In this document: positions 35,479 through 44,855 of the stretch, piece after piece
How positions within the stretch are numbered: position 1 is the stretch's first letter
Layout: each line of letters opens with the position of its first letter
Assembly (NCBI GenBank): GCA_947383005.1
Contig: CANDBT010000025.1
Coordinates: forward strand, 1 to 64,000
Direction of reading: 5' to 3'
From: an uncultured bacterium
GTDB lineage: Bacteria > Bacillota > Clostridia > Lachnospirales > Lachnospiraceae
DNA length: 64,000 nt
Position numbers and translations under genes: made by a program
The notes under the pieces: model-generated
Database searches by the model: none
Seen by the model: only the letters and a program-made list of their open reading frames with translations
What the model was told of the DNA's origin: nothing

Positions 35479-36414
35479 ATGCCAATTATAATTTTTTTGC
35501 TGGTATTTTTTGTGATTGTTATGATTTTGCTGGTATCTTGTATTCGCATCGTTCCTCAGGCGAATGCCCTGGTGGTCGAGCGATTGGGAGCTTATCAGGG
35601 AACCTGGCATGTGGGCGTGCATTTTCTGATCCCCTTTATCGACCGGGTGGCCAAGAAGGTGATTTTAAAAGAGCAGGTAGTGGATTTTGCACCTCAGCCG
35701 GTGATTACCAAGGATAATGTTACTATGCGGATTGATACCGTGGTGTTTTTTCAGATTACAGATCCAAAGCTGTTTGCTTATGGTGTCGAGCATCCGATTA
35801 TGGCCATTGAGAATCTGACAGCTACTACCTTGAGAAATATTATCGGCGATTTGGAGTTGGATCAGACGCTGACATCCAGAGAGACGATCAATACAAAGAT
35901 GCGTGCCTCATTGGATGTTGCGACTGACCCATGGGGAATAAAAGTAAACCGGGTGGAACTGAAAAATATTATCCCGCCGGCCGCTATTCAGGATGCCATG
36001 GAGAAACAGATGAAGGCGGAGCGGGAGCGGCGTGAGGCTATCTTGCGGGCAGAAGGAGAAAAGAAGTCGACCATTTTGGTTGCGGAAGGCAAAAAAGAGT
36101 CGGCGATTCTGGATGCGGAGGCCGATAAGCAGGCAGCAATTCTTCATGCAGAAGCGGAGAAGGAAAAGCGGATTAAAGAAGCGGAAGGTGAAGCGGAAGC
36201 TATTTTGAAAGTGCAGCAGGCGAATGCGGATGGTATCCGTTTCCTGAAAGAGGCGGGCGCCGACGAGGCAGTATTGAAAATTAAGAGCCTGGAAGCATTT
36301 ATTGCGGCGGCTGACGGCAAGGCTACAAAGATTATTATTCCTTCAGAACTGCAGGGGTTGGCAGGTTTAGTCAAGTCGGCTGCGGAGATTGCAAAGGAAA
36401 ATGGGGTTAATTGA
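35479..36414 (+). CDS. SPFH/stomatin-family membrane scaffold protein
   Basis: 311 residues. One N-terminal transmembrane helix (IIIFLLVFFVIVMILLVSC), then the SPFH domain (VVERLGAYQGTWHVGVHFLIPFIDRV, ITDPKLFAYGVEHP, LRNIIGDLELDQTLTSR). A long Ala/Glu/Lys coiled coil follows (about 180-260, with repeated AEGEK/AEADK units), and a short tail. It forms oligomeric membrane assemblies with NfeD and is thought to organise membrane domains. AGGAGG at 35464-35469 fixes the ATG at 35479. It is cotranscribed with NfeD. Confidence 0.92.
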   Translation: MPIIIFLLVFFVIVMILLVSCIRIVPQANALVVERLGAYQGTWHVGVHFLIPFIDRVAKKVILKEQVVDFAPQPVITKDNVTMRIDTVVFFQITDPKLFAYGVEHPIMAIENLTATTLRNIIGDLELDQTLTSRETINTKMRASLDVATDPWGIKVNRVELKNIIPPAAIQDAMEKQMKAERERREAILRAEGEKKSTILVAEGKKESAILDAEADKQAAILHAEAEKEKRIKEAEGEAEAILKVQQANADGIRFLKEAGADEAVLKIKSLEAFIAAADGKATKIIIPSELQGLAGLVKSAAEIAKENGVN

Positions 36415-36434
36415 ATGATTATGTTACAAGAAAC

Positions 36435-36463
36435 AAGCAGGAAATCAAAAAGGTTTCCTGCTT
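36435..36463 (+). terminator. Intrinsic terminator after the SPFH gene
   Basis: A perfect 10-bp stem AAGCAGGAAA / TTTCCTGCTT with a 9-nt loop, followed by TTCTTGACAGTTGTTTTTT. The T-rich run is interrupted, so efficiency is uncertain. Confidence 0.6.
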
Positions 36464-36467
36464 TTCT

Positions 36468-36496
36468 TGACAGTTGTTTTTTGTTATAGTAAGTTA
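36468..36496 (+). promoter_or_regulatory. Weak candidate promoter for argF
   Basis: A perfect TTGACA (36468-36473) but a poor -10 (TAAGTT) at 17 bp. TATAGT boxes nearby are at off spacing. No clear ArgR box was recognised. Confidence 0.3.
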
Positions 36497-36585
36497 TAGT
36501 AGTAGGTTTAAACAAGAATATGATTTGGATAAGTTTACGTTAAGTCAGACGAACAGGAAATATGGTCAGGATATGGAGGAAAGTT

Positions 36586-37569
36586 ATGAATTTAAAAGGA
36601 AGACATTTTTTAACATTGAAGGATTTTACTTCGGAGGAAATCGTGGGATTGCTGGATTTGGCTGCCGATTTAAAAGAAAAGAAAAAGATGGGTGTTCCGG
36701 CTCCGTTGTGCCAGGGAAAGAATATTGCCTTGATTTTTGAAAAGACCAGTACCAGAACCCGCTGTTCCTTTGAAGTGGCGGCAAGAGATTTGGGCATGGG
36801 TGCTACGTATCTTGACCCGTCAGGTTCCCAGATTGGGAAGAAGGAGAGCATTGCCGATACGGCCAGAGTATTGGGACGGATTTATGATGGGATTGAGTAT
36901 CGGGGTTACGGACAGGAGATTGTGGAGGATTTGGCGAAATATGCTGGCGTACCGGTGTGGAATGGCCTGACTAATGAGTATCATCCTACTCAAATTTTAG
37001 CGGACATGCTGACGATTCGTGAGAATTTTGGCAGACTATCAGGGCTGAAACTGGTTTATATGGGGGATGCCCGCTACAATATGGGCAATTCCCTGATGAT
37101 CGGCTGCGCCAAGCTGGGATTGGATTTCGTCGCCTGTGCGCCGGAGAAATATTTCCCTGATCCGGATCTGGTAGCTCAATGCCAGAAGTATGCCGAGGTT
37201 TCCGGCAGTACGATTACCTTGACATCAGATGTGGCAGAGGGAACCAAAGAGGCAGATGTGATTTATACGGATGTGTGGGTATCTATGGGTGAGCCTGATG
37301 CCGTGTGGGAGGAGAGGATTCGTGACTTGACTCCCTACCGGGTGACAAAGAACGTAATGGAGAATGCGGGAGAAACAGCGATTTTCCTCCATTGCCTGCC
37401 ATCATTTCATGACTTAAAGACCAAAATCGGCAAAGAGATGGGGGAGCGGTTTGGCATATCCGAAATGGAAGTAACGGATGAGGTATTTGAATCCGCACAG
37501 TCAAAAGTGTTTGATGAGGCAGAGAATCGTATGCACACCATCAAAGCAGTGATGGCGGCGACTCTGTGA
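36586..37569 (+). CDS. argF: Ornithine carbamoyltransferase
   Basis: Makes citrulline from ornithine and carbamoyl phosphate (arginine synthesis, or the reverse in the deiminase pathway). Signatures: [15 protein letters not shown] (carbamoyl-phosphate loop), HPTQ, and HCLPSFHD (Cys-Leu-Pro ornithine loop). The length of 327 residues is standard. ATG 36586 follows GGAGGA; the upstream in-frame ATG at 36562 is not supported. No other arg genes lie beside it, so catabolic versus biosynthetic use is not decided. Confidence 0.95.
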   Translation: MNLKGRHFLTLKDFTSEEIVGLLDLAADLKEKKKMGVPAPLCQGKNIALIFEKTSTRTRCSFEVAARDLGMGATYLDPSGSQIGKKESIADTARVLGRIYDGIEYRGYGQEIVEDLAKYAGVPVWNGLTNEYHPTQILADMLTIRENFGRLSGLKLVYMGDARYNMGNSLMIGCAKLGLDFVACAPEKYFPDPDLVAQCQKYAEVSGSTITLTSDVAEGTKEADVIYTDVWVSMGEPDAVWEERIRDLTPYRVTKNVMENAGETAIFLHCLPSFHDLKTKIGKEMGERFGISEMEVTDEVFESAQSKVFDEAENRMHTIKAVMAATL

Positions 37570-37586
37570 GAATAGAGGCCATACTT

Positions 37587-37892
37587 ATGATCAATCAGGA
37601 TAAGAAACGGTTTTTCCGCAATGAGGCTCTTTTTTTGGATATCCTGCATATTGTGATAGGAATATTGGTGGTAGTTTGCGCAATACTGGCATTTTTAGAG
37701 CCGGAGAGCAATCAGGTTTTGTTTCCGGTGATTTTTTGGCTGGCTGGGCTGCTAAACGGAGTGAGCGGATGGTATAAGCTGAAAAACGGAGGAAGGAACC
37801 GGAAAGTGAAGCTTAACGGTTTTGCCTTGTGCTTGCTGGGTGCAGGTTTGGCGGTTATTGGGGTAATCAGTGCCATCAGCATAGGGAGGTAA
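37587..37892 (+). CDS. Small hypothetical membrane protein
   Basis: About 101 residues with three hydrophobic segments: LDILHIVIGILVVVCAILAF, VLFPVIFWLAGLLNGVSGWY and FALCLLGAGLAVIGVISAI, with basic stretches between. Not recognised as a characterised family. It sits tightly between argF and birA. The frame also opens at GTG 37566, overlapping the argF stop; ATG 37587 follows AGAGG and is preferred. Confidence 0.7.
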   Translation: MINQDKKRFFRNEALFLDILHIVIGILVVVCAILAFLEPESNQVLFPVIFWLAGLLNGVSGWYKLKNGGRNRKVKLNGFALCLLGAGLAVIGVISAISIGR

Positions 37893-37894
37893 CG

Positions 37895-38875
37895 GTGAAG
37901 GCGAAGATATTGAAAATACTGAAGGAAGCCGATGGTTATGTGTCAGGACAAGCCTTGTGCGAAAGCCTTGAAGTGTCGAGGACAGCCGTCTGGAAAGTAA
38001 TACGTCAGCTTCAGGAAGACGGTTATGATATCGAGGCGGTACGCAACCGCGGTTATCGGCTGGCAGACAGCGGGGATGTGTATACCCGGGAAGAGCTGGA
38101 GAGCCAGCTTCATACAGAGTGGCTGGGGAAAAATTTGGTATTTCTTGACCATGTGGATTCTACCAATAATAGAGTAAAGCAATTGGCCGATCAGGGAGCG
38201 CCTGAAGGTACAATGGTGGTAGCGGTGGAGCAATCGGCGGGAAAAGGCCGTCGGGGACGTTCCTGGGTATCGTTAGAGGGAACCGGAGTGTGGATGAGTT
38301 TTTTGCTGAGGCCGGATTTTATGCCGGAACATGCCTCGGCTCTGACTTTGGTAGCCGCCCTGTCAGTAATAGACGGAATATGTCAGACTACAGGTATTGA
38401 AGGAAAGATCAAATGGCCCAATGATATTGTAATTGAAGGGAAAAAGGTTTGCGGGATATTGACGGAAATGAGTACTGAGGTGGAAAGCATTCATTATATA
38501 GTCGTAGGAATAGGTATTAATGTCGAGATAAAGGAATTTCCGGAGGAAATAAGACAGACAGCTACTTGCCTGGCCTTTCATGTTGATAAACCGGTTAGGC
38601 GGGCGAAGCTGGTTGCTTCGGTGGCAGAATCCTGGGAAAAGTATTACCGGAAATTTTTGCAGACATTGGATATGACTCTGTTAAAGGAAGAGTATAACCG
38701 CTTTCTGGTAAATCTTGACCGGGGGGTGAAGGTTTTGTCATCGGCAGACGAATATACCGGTGTTTCTTTGGGCATCAATGATCAAGGGGAGCTTTTGGTA
38801 AAGCAGGAAGACGGAAGAATCCGCACGGTTATGTCCGGGGAGGTTTCTGTGCGGGGGATTTATGGATATATCTGA
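37895..38875 (+). CDS. birA: Bifunctional biotin-protein ligase/repressor BirA
   Basis: An N-terminal winged helix (ILKILKEADGYVSGQALCESLEVSRTAVWKVI) marks it as the regulatory class. The catalytic domain has DHVDSTNNRVK, AVEQSAGKGRRGRSW (the biotinyl-5'-AMP loop), KWPNDIVIEGKKVCGIL and GIGINV. It attaches biotin to carboxylase subunits and likely represses biotin genes. The start is GTG 37895, behind GGGAGG; the frame opens earlier inside the preceding gene. It overlaps mutY by 14 bp. Confidence 0.93.
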   Translation: MKAKILKILKEADGYVSGQALCESLEVSRTAVWKVIRQLQEDGYDIEAVRNRGYRLADSGDVYTREELESQLHTEWLGKNLVFLDHVDSTNNRVKQLADQGAPEGTMVVAVEQSAGKGRRGRSWVSLEGTGVWMSFLLRPDFMPEHASALTLVAALSVIDGICQTTGIEGKIKWPNDIVIEGKKVCGILTEMSTEVESIHYIVVGIGINVEIKEFPEEIRQTATCLAFHVDKPVRRAKLVASVAESWEKYYRKFLQTLDMTLLKEEYNRFLVNLDRGVKVLSSADEYTGVSLGINDQGELLVKQEDGRIRTVMSGEVSVRGIYGYI

Positions 38876-39986
38876 AAATGGGCGGATCCAGAGTCAAAGT
38901 TCGGACGAATCTGCCGGCAGATTTACGGATGCCTGCAGGCAAGCACAAAAATCCCGTCTGCAGGCAATAAATGTCCCTCTTCTGACTTGGTATAAGGCAA
39001 ACGGGAGAATGCTGCCATGGAGACGGGATTCACAGCCTTACCATGTGTGGATTTCCGAAATTATGCTGCAGCAGACTCGGATAGAGGCGGTGATACCTTA
39101 TTACAGCCGTTTTATGCAGGCGCTTCCTGGCGTGGCGGACTTGGCATCGGTGGAGGATGATCGTTTGATGAAGCTGTGGGAGGGGCTTGGTTATTATAGC
39201 CGGGCCAGAAATCTGAAGAAGGCAGCTATCGTTATTATGGAAAAATACGGCGGTTTTATGCCGTCCCGATACGAAGAGCTGGTTGGATTGCCGGGCATTG
39301 GCAGTTATACAGCCGGCGCAATTGCGTCTATTTCTTTTGGGAAAGCATATCCGGCGGTAGACGGCAACGTATTGCGGGTAGTGTCCCGGATTCTGGAAAG
39401 CCGCGAGGATATTTTAAAGCAGTCAACAAAGAAAAGGATGGGGACGCTGTTGGCGGAGACGATGCCGAAGGTAGAGGCAGGGGCATTTAATCAGGGGCTG
39501 ATGGAATTAGGCGAAACCTTATGTATTCCTAAGGGAGAGCCAAAATGTCCCCAATGTCCTCTTGCGGGGTTTTGTTTATCCTCGTTACATGGGATGGCCG
39601 GCCAGATACCGGTAAAATCCCTTCCCAAAGAGCGCAGGATTGAAAAGCGGACCGTGTGTATATTGGAATATAACGGTTATATAGGACTTCGTAAACGGGC
39701 GCCTACGGGGCTTTTGGCGTCTCTCTATGAGCTTCCCAACGTTTTGGGCCATTTAGCGAAGGAGGAGTTGGCAGATGCGTTCCGATTGGAGGAGGAAGCG
39801 GGCATTGCCGGGGAACGGCTGCCAGATGCCCGCCATATATTTTCCCATGTGGAATGGCGGATGATTGGATACAAGGTGCGTTTAACAAAACCGGTGCAAG
39901 GATACCTTATGGCAAAAAAACAGGATTTAAAGACGATTTATCCTCTTCCAAATGCTTTTAGCAGGTATATAAAGCTGATAAAATGA
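38862..39986 (+). CDS. mutY: A/G-specific adenine glycosylase MutY
   Basis: Removes adenine mispaired with 8-oxoguanine. MLPWRRDSQPYHVWISEIMLQQTRIEAV, the helix-hairpin-helix LVGLPGIGSYTAGAI and catalytic Asp segment PAVDGNVLRV are present. The 4Fe-4S loop is CIPKGEPKCPQCPLAGFC (Cx8CxxCx5C). A C-terminal NUDIX-like 8-oxoG recognition domain follows. The N-terminal 30 residues are a non-conserved extension. Confidence 0.94.
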   Translation: MDISENGRIQSQSSDESAGRFTDACRQAQKSRLQAINVPLLTWYKANGRMLPWRRDSQPYHVWISEIMLQQTRIEAVIPYYSRFMQALPGVADLASVEDDRLMKLWEGLGYYSRARNLKKAAIVIMEKYGGFMPSRYEELVGLPGIGSYTAGAIASISFGKAYPAVDGNVLRVVSRILESREDILKQSTKKRMGTLLAETMPKVEAGAFNQGLMELGETLCIPKGEPKCPQCPLAGFCLSSLHGMAGQIPVKSLPKERRIEKRTVCILEYNGYIGLRKRAPTGLLASLYELPNVLGHLAKEELADAFRLEEEAGIAGERLPDARHIFSHVEWRMIGYKVRLTKPVQGYLMAKKQDLKTIYPLPNAFSRYIKLIK

Positions 39987-40017
39987 GGATAATGAAAAGG
40001 AGGCGAAGCATTGGGAT

Positions 40018-40941
40018 ATGGACGGACAGAAGAAAATGCTGCTGATCATTAATCCGAAATCGGGTAAAGGACAGATAAAAAACAGGCTTTTAGAGATAAC
40101 GGATATTTTTATCAAAGCAGGATATCGGTTGCAGCTCCATGTGACTCAAGAGCCGGAAGAAGCCCGCAACATAACGGCTTTGGAGGGCGGGCATAAAGAT
40201 TTAATTGTCTGCAGCGGCGGTGACGGTACTCTTAACGAGGTGATCTCCGGAATGATGGAGCTGGATAATCGCCCGCTGTTGGGATATATCCCTGCCGGTT
40301 CTACCAATGACTATGCGGCCAGCTTAAAGCTTCCAAAACGAATGTCTGCCGCGGCTCGTGTGGCAGCGGAGGGGCAAGCTTGCCTGGTGGATGTCGGCCG
40401 GTTTGACGGCCAGAAATATTTTGCTTATGTAGCCGGTTTCGGAGCATTTACCGAAGTCTCTTATCTGACTTCTCAAGCTAAAAAAAATCTGCTGGGCCAT
40501 CAGGCATATGTGCTGGAGGGATTGAAAAGCCTGACCTCCATCAAAGAATATTCCTTGCGGGTGGAAAGTGATGATCAGGTTTATGAAGGGAAATTTATTT
40601 TTGGAATCATTACTAATACGGTAAGCGTGGGGGGATTTAAGGGGCTTATCAGTCAGGATGTGCTGTTGGACGACGGTTTGTTTGAGGTGCTGCTGGTTCG
40701 CATGCCAAAGACTCCGTTAGAATTCAGTAGTATTGTTTCCAGCATTGTTTTTAAAGAAGAAAAAAGCGAATTGACTTACAAATTTAAAGCCAGCTCTCTG
40801 CGAATCATATCGGAAGAACCGATAGACTGGGTATTGGACGGCGAGTTTGGCGGGAGCCAGACGGAAGTGCAGGTGGAAAATCTTTGCCGGAGTATTGCTA
40901 TCCGCAGGAATCTGCCCAAGGCGTCTGAACGGTTACAATGA
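40018..40941 (+). CDS. Diacylglycerol/lipid kinase (YegS/DgkB-type)
   Basis: The DAGK catalytic fold: MLLIINPKSGKGQIK, VCSGGDGTLNEVI (nucleotide-binding GGDGT) and YIPAGSTNDYAAS. The C-terminal half carries WVLDGEFGG. It phosphorylates diacylglycerol or a related lipid at the membrane, recycling the lipid released when glycerol phosphate is used for teichoic-acid-like polymers. Its stop codon lies within the left 8-bp duplication of a miniature repeat (40936-41107). Confidence 0.9.
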   Translation: MDGQKKMLLIINPKSGKGQIKNRLLEITDIFIKAGYRLQLHVTQEPEEARNITALEGGHKDLIVCSGGDGTLNEVISGMMELDNRPLLGYIPAGSTNDYAASLKLPKRMSAAARVAAEGQACLVDVGRFDGQKYFAYVAGFGAFTEVSYLTSQAKKNLLGHQAYVLEGLKSLTSIKEYSLRVESDDQVYEGKFIFGIITNTVSVGGFKGLISQDVLLDDGLFEVLLVRMPKTPLEFSSIVSSIVFKEEKSELTYKFKASSLRIISEEPIDWVLDGEFGGSQTEVQVENLCRSIAIRRNLPKASERLQ

Positions 40942-40943
40942 TT

Positions 40944-41099
40944 GTAACTGTTCACGGGGGGAGGGGCATCTTCTTGCCCGTTTTCAACGGACAAGAAGCA
41001 TTATGCGTTCGCCCGATGAGGAAAAACGGATAAAATCAGTCTTACAAGCAAGCTTGACGCCTGTTTTTATCTGTTTTTCCCCACCCCATGAACTGTTAC
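40944..41099 (-). mobile_element. MITE-like palindromic element, family A, copy 2
   Basis: 156 bp bounded by inverted ends GTAACTGTTCACGGGG (40944-40959) and CCCCATGAACTGTTAC (41084-41099), 14 of 16 matching. Flanked by CAATGATT on the left and CAATAATT on the right, a 7/8 target duplication. Inside is a stem of arms 41020-41039 and 41061-41080 (18 of 20 pairs) around the conserved loop CTTACAAGCAAGCTTGACGC, and a hairpin CTTCTTGTCCG/CGGGCAAGAAG in reverse. It shares loop, hairpin and ends with 53226-53375. Confidence 0.7.
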
Positions 41100-41139
41100 C
41101 AATAATTTGCGAATATCTGTAGAATAAATGAAGAAAATG

Positions 41140-41168
41140 TTGAAATCTGTGATTTAGTGATATATAAT
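41140..41168 (+). promoter_or_regulatory. Strong vegetative promoter of rpoD
   Basis: TTGAAA (41140-41145), 17-bp spacer, perfect TATAAT (41163-41168). Transcription would begin about 41175, so the ATG at 41188 would have almost no leader, supporting GTG 41218 as the start. Confidence 0.8.
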
Positions 41169-41217
41169 GATAAGTTGAATAGGCTATATGTTACCTTTAA
41201 GTGAAAGGACGTTACCC

Positions 41218-42351
41218 GTGGAAAAAGACAATTTTTTGGAGAAGCTGATAAAGCTGGTGGAAGTTGCCAAGACAAAGCACAATATGTTGGATGTGGCAGA
41301 AATCAATGATTTTTTTATTGGGGATAATCTGACACCTGACCAGATGGAGCAGATTTACAACTATCTGGAAGAGAAGCGTGTGGATGTGGTTCCTAACATT
41401 GATGAAAATCTGATGGAGGATGGCCCTCTGCTGCTGGATGATGATGATGATTTTGTCGGGGATGACAGCTTCCTGAAGGAAGCTGAGGAGATTGACCTGG
41501 AAGCGGTTGATTTGCTGGAAGGCATTGGTACAGAAGATCCTGTGAGGATGTATTTAAAAGAAATTGGCACGGTGCCTCTTCTCAGTGCGGAAGAAGAAAT
41601 CGTTTTGGCAAAACGGAAGGCAGAGGGTGACGAACACGCAAAGGAACGTCTGATTGAGGCAAATTTGCGTTTGGTTGTCAGCATTGCCAAACGGTACACC
41701 GGCAGAGGCATGAGTTTTTTGGATTTGGTGCAGGAAGGCAACCTGGGCCTGATCAAAGGTGTGGAAAAATTTGATTATACAAAAGGATATAAGCTGAGTA
41801 CATATGCTACTTGGTGGATTCGTCAGTCTGTGACCAGGGCTCTTGCTGACCAGGCACGTACCATCCGCGTACCAGTGCATATGGTTGAGACAATCAATAA
41901 GATGTCGAAAATGCAGCGTAAACTGACTTTGGAATTAGGCTATGAGCCTTCGGTCACCGAGTTGGCCGACGCCTTGGAAATGTCAGAAGAAAAAGTGATG
42001 GAGATTATGCAGATTGCCAGAGAACCCGCCTCTTTGGAAACGCCAATCGGTGAGGAAGACGATTCCAATTTAGGTGATTTTGTGGCTGACAGCAATGTAA
42101 TGACTCCTGAAGGCAATGTGGAATCCGTTATGCTAAGGGAACATATTGACGCGCTGTTGGGAGATTTAAAGGAACGGGAGCGGCAGGTGATTGTGCTGCG
42201 TTTTGGCTTGGAGGACGGCCATCCCCGGACTTTGGAGGAAGTCGGCAAAGAGTTTAATGTGACTCGTGAGCGAATCCGCCAGATTGAGGCAAAAGCGCTG
42301 CGAAAATTGAGGAATCCTGTGCGGAGCAAACGAATTCGTGATTTTCTGTAA
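41218..42351 (+). CDS. rpoD: RNA polymerase primary sigma factor (sigma-70/SigA)
   Basis: Region 1.1-like start ([24 protein letters not shown]), an acidic Asp run, region 1.2 ([24 protein letters not shown]), region 2 ([52 protein letters not shown]), region 3 and region 4 ([27 protein letters not shown]). It directs RNA polymerase to housekeeping promoters. GTG 41218 follows AAAGGA at 8 nt; the frame opens at ATG 41188 but the promoter position argues against it. The gene gives 377 residues. No dnaG lies upstream, unlike the common dnaG-rpoD order. Confidence 0.95.
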   Translation: MEKDNFLEKLIKLVEVAKTKHNMLDVAEINDFFIGDNLTPDQMEQIYNYLEEKRVDVVPNIDENLMEDGPLLLDDDDDFVGDDSFLKEAEEIDLEAVDLLEGIGTEDPVRMYLKEIGTVPLLSAEEEIVLAKRKAEGDEHAKERLIEANLRLVVSIAKRYTGRGMSFLDLVQEGNLGLIKGVEKFDYTKGYKLSTYATWWIRQSVTRALADQARTIRVPVHMVETINKMSKMQRKLTLELGYEPSVTELADALEMSEEKVMEIMQIAREPASLETPIGEEDDSNLGDFVADSNVMTPEGNVESVMLREHIDALLGDLKERERQVIVLRFGLEDGHPRTLEEVGKEFNVTRERIRQIEAKALRKLRNPVRSKRIRDFL

Positions 42352-42388
42352 CAGTTTTTCTGCAAGTTATTTTTCTCAGAGGTGGAAG

Positions 42389-43030
42389 ATGAATCAGAGA
42401 AATTACCAGAAAGAGCTGGACAGGCTTATCGAGCAAAAAGAGAGCGGGGGAGATGTGCCCCGGCTCTTTTTGCATAGCTGCTGTGCACCCTGCAGCAGTT
42501 ACGTCTTGGAGTATTTGTCCCAATATTTTTCGATTACTGTTTTCTATTATAATCCTAATATATTCCCGGAAGAGGAGTATGAAAAGCGGGTGGAGGAGCA
42601 ACGGCGGCTTATCGGGGAGCTTCCGGCAAAACATCCTGTGCATTTGCTGGTGGGGGATTATCAGCCTCAGCGTTTTTTTGACGCGGTCAGAGGCTGGGAA
42701 AAAGAGCCCGAGGGCGGAGAACGCTGTTTTCGCTGCTATCGCCTGCGTTTAGGGGAGGCCGCCCGGTTGGCGGCGGAAGGCGGTTATGATTATTTTACGA
42801 CTACCTTGACAATTAGCCCTTTGAAAAACGCCCGCAAGCTTAACGAAATTGGTGAAGAGCTGGAAAGTATTTACGGAGTGAAGCATCTTCCCTCGGATTT
42901 CAAGAAAAAGAACGGTTACAAGCGTTCTGTGGAGCTTTCCGCCCGCTATGGACTGTATCGCCAGAATTATTGCGGATGTGTTTTTTCACGCGCCGGTTCT
43001 GGAGAAAATAGATTTTCAGACACGCTCTAG
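42389..43030 (+). CDS. queH: Epoxyqueuosine reductase QueH
   Basis: The non-B12 enzyme that completes queuosine in tRNA. The paired-cysteine motifs LFLHSCCAPCSSYVLEYL, GGERCFRCYRLRL and YCGCVFS supply the iron-sulfur and active-site cysteines. TTTLTISPLKNARKLNEIG and LPSDFKKKNGYKRSVELS are family blocks. The start is ATG 42389 behind AGAGGTGG. It lies 37 nt after rpoD and may be cotranscribed. Confidence 0.92.
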   Translation: MNQRNYQKELDRLIEQKESGGDVPRLFLHSCCAPCSSYVLEYLSQYFSITVFYYNPNIFPEEEYEKRVEEQRRLIGELPAKHPVHLLVGDYQPQRFFDAVRGWEKEPEGGERCFRCYRLRLGEAARLAAEGGYDYFTTTLTISPLKNARKLNEIGEELESIYGVKHLPSDFKKKNGYKRSVELSARYGLYRQNYCGCVFSRAGSGENRFSDTL

Positions 43031-43151
43031 GGGGGCCGGCTCCTAAACCCAGTAATCGGGGGAAATGTTTTTTGGAGCGTACTTATCGGAATGCTTCTGT
43101 CTGAACTGCTGCTACCGTTGTGAAAAACGCCGGAAATTCTATGATTTTTGC

Positions 43152-43180
43152 TTGACACTTATCGCGATTTGTAATAAACT
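43152..43180 (+). promoter_or_regulatory. Promoter of the HPr gene
   Basis: A perfect TTGACA (43152-43157), 17-bp spacer, TAAACT (43175-43180), about 73 bp before the start codon. Confidence 0.7.
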
Positions 43181-43253
43181 TTTAATGAGGAGTTCGCACG
43201 ATTTGTGTGTGAATTTGGGGGATTATAATTTAATTAAAAAGGAGAAATGTGCT

Positions 43254-43520
43254 ATGCTGAGTAAAACTTTGACTATTGTAAACCCGTCCGGACTTCACTT
43301 AAGACCTGCAGGAGTTCTTTCACAGACCGCGATGAAATTTAAGTGTGATGTTCTGATTGAGTGCGGCGAGAAAAGGATTATTGCCAAGAGCGTATTGAAT
43401 GTTATGGCTGCGGGTATCAAGTCCGGTACCGAAGTTACCTTGATCTGTGACGGCGAAGATGAGGCAGCCGCTATGGAGACGATTAGCCAGGCCATTGAGA
43501 GCGGGCTGGGTGAACTGTAA
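43254..43520 (+). CDS. ptsH: HPr-family phosphocarrier protein
   Basis: 88 residues, the canonical HPr size. NPSGLHLRPAG contains the phosphorylated His15, and AKSVLNVMAAGIKSG contains the regulatory Ser46 equivalent. It passes phosphate from enzyme I to sugar-specific PTS proteins and, when Ser-phosphorylated, supports CcpA catabolite repression in Bacillota. Enzyme I is not adjacent. The start has AAGGAGA upstream. The frame extends to 43065 but that part is not HPr-like. Confidence 0.88.
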   Translation: MLSKTLTIVNPSGLHLRPAGVLSQTAMKFKCDVLIECGEKRIIAKSVLNVMAAGIKSGTEVTLICDGEDEAAAMETISQAIESGLGEL

Positions 43521-43549
43521 AGCAATATAGTAATGGGAATCGAGCAGGG

Positions 43550-43577
43550 GAGGCTGTTTTTTGACAGCCTCTTGTTG
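43550..43577 (+). terminator. Intrinsic terminator after HPr
   Basis: An 8-bp stem GAGGCTGT / ACAGCCTC (43550-43557 and 43564-43571) with a TTTTTG loop, then TTGTTGT. Confidence 0.6.
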
Positions 43578-43872
43578 TATTTGATGATAAAAAGTACATT
43601 TCGTGTTTGCATTTTGTTAAGAAATGATGTAAAATATAAATATAGAGTTAAGAACGGATAAATACGAGAAAAATTCAAATAAAGATCGCCATAATCCGCC
43701 GCTATATTTGGACAAAATTTATAATAAGAGTCATATGGCAGAGGATTGAGAGCGCATTAAGGAAGGGAGATGTGTATTTTCGGTCGATATCATTGATAAA
43801 AATTGTTTAATCACGGTCGGTTGTCAATAGTATTAACATTTGAGCATATCCAAGGGAAACGGAGGGATTTCT
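43578..43872 (+). promoter_or_regulatory. Gap with candidate promoter before the lipoprotein
   Basis: TTGCAT (43607-43612), 17 bp, TAAAAT (43630-43635) could drive the lipoprotein gene with a long leader of about 240 nt. No gene was recognised in the rest; an 8-codon frame after GGAAGGGAG (near 43769) is too short to support. Confidence 0.45.
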
Positions 43873-44745
43873 GTGAGAAATGGCTGTAAAAAATTGGCAA
43901 GTATGTTTTTGATTACGGTACTTTTGGCAGCCTGTTCCTCTAAAGAGCAGGAAGAAATTCATCAGATGGATTTTCAGGCACAAATTGATTGGAAAGCGCC
44001 TGCGCCTGCTGTCGGTGAGCGTCCCCGGATTTTATTTGTAGGCAACAGCCATATTTTTTATAATGATCTTTCCGGGACGTTTGTAAGGATTGCCGATGCT
44101 TTTGGCTACAGGAGCGATGTTTACGAGTTATCCAAAGGATATTATTCCTTGAGGCAGTATGCGAATCCGGAGGATACCTTAGGGGCCTTATTTGACAGTG
44201 CCGTGACAAATAAGAAGTGGGATTTTGTCGTTCTTCAGGAAAATATATCCGTAGCTTTGTCGGATTCACCGGATGAAGACATGTTCCCTTATGCCAGGAT
44301 TCTGGATGAAAAGGTGAAATCTGCCGGCGGACAGACAGCCTTTTTAATGACCTGGGCGCCAAAAGACGGGAAAAAAGAGGGATTTAAGAAGCAGAGCTGC
44401 CAGGAGCTTCAATCTGTGGTAGCAGAGAATTATATGACGATTTCCGATGAATTGGATGATTTGGTGATTCCCGCCGGGATTGGTTTTATGCGCTGTGCGG
44501 ATTCTTATCCGGAGATTGAACTGTGGGATGAAGACGGATATCATCCTTCGCCGGCCGGGACTTATCTGACAGCTTGTATTGTTTATGCGACGGTCTATCA
44601 GGAATCTCCGGAGAATTGCAGTTATATAGCTGATTTAGACACGGAGCTTGCCGGGAAGCTGCAGGAGATAGCCGCGGATGTCGTGTTGGGGAACGGTACA
44701 AGTACGGCAAAAAAAATCGAAGGGCATACGGGAAACCAGGGATGA
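43873..44745 (+). CDS. SGNH/GDSL-hydrolase-like lipoprotein
   Basis: The signal sequence ends in the lipobox LLAACS, giving a lipid-anchored outer-face protein. ILFVGNSHIFYNDL carries the GNS block (Ser nucleophile region), VVLQENIS a central block, and DEDGYHPSPAGTYL the final Asp-x-x-His of SGNH hydrolases. It may remove acetyl or other ester groups from surface sugars; the substrate is not evident. GTG 43873 follows GGAGGG at a good distance; the frame opens at 43840. Confidence 0.78.
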   Translation: MRNGCKKLASMFLITVLLAACSSKEQEEIHQMDFQAQIDWKAPAPAVGERPRILFVGNSHIFYNDLSGTFVRIADAFGYRSDVYELSKGYYSLRQYANPEDTLGALFDSAVTNKKWDFVVLQENISVALSDSPDEDMFPYARILDEKVKSAGGQTAFLMTWAPKDGKKEGFKKQSCQELQSVVAENYMTISDELDDLVIPAGIGFMRCADSYPEIELWDEDGYHPSPAGTYLTACIVYATVYQESPENCSYIADLDTELAGKLQEIAADVVLGNGTSTAKKIEGHTGNQG

Positions 44746-44855
44746 AATGAAATGGCGATTCAAAGGTTGCCTGAGCTGTTGCGGAAGAGATAATAATGGA
44801 GATAAGTAAAACCATCGCGGGAAGAATTGCGATGGTTTTTTGCAACATAGGAAAT

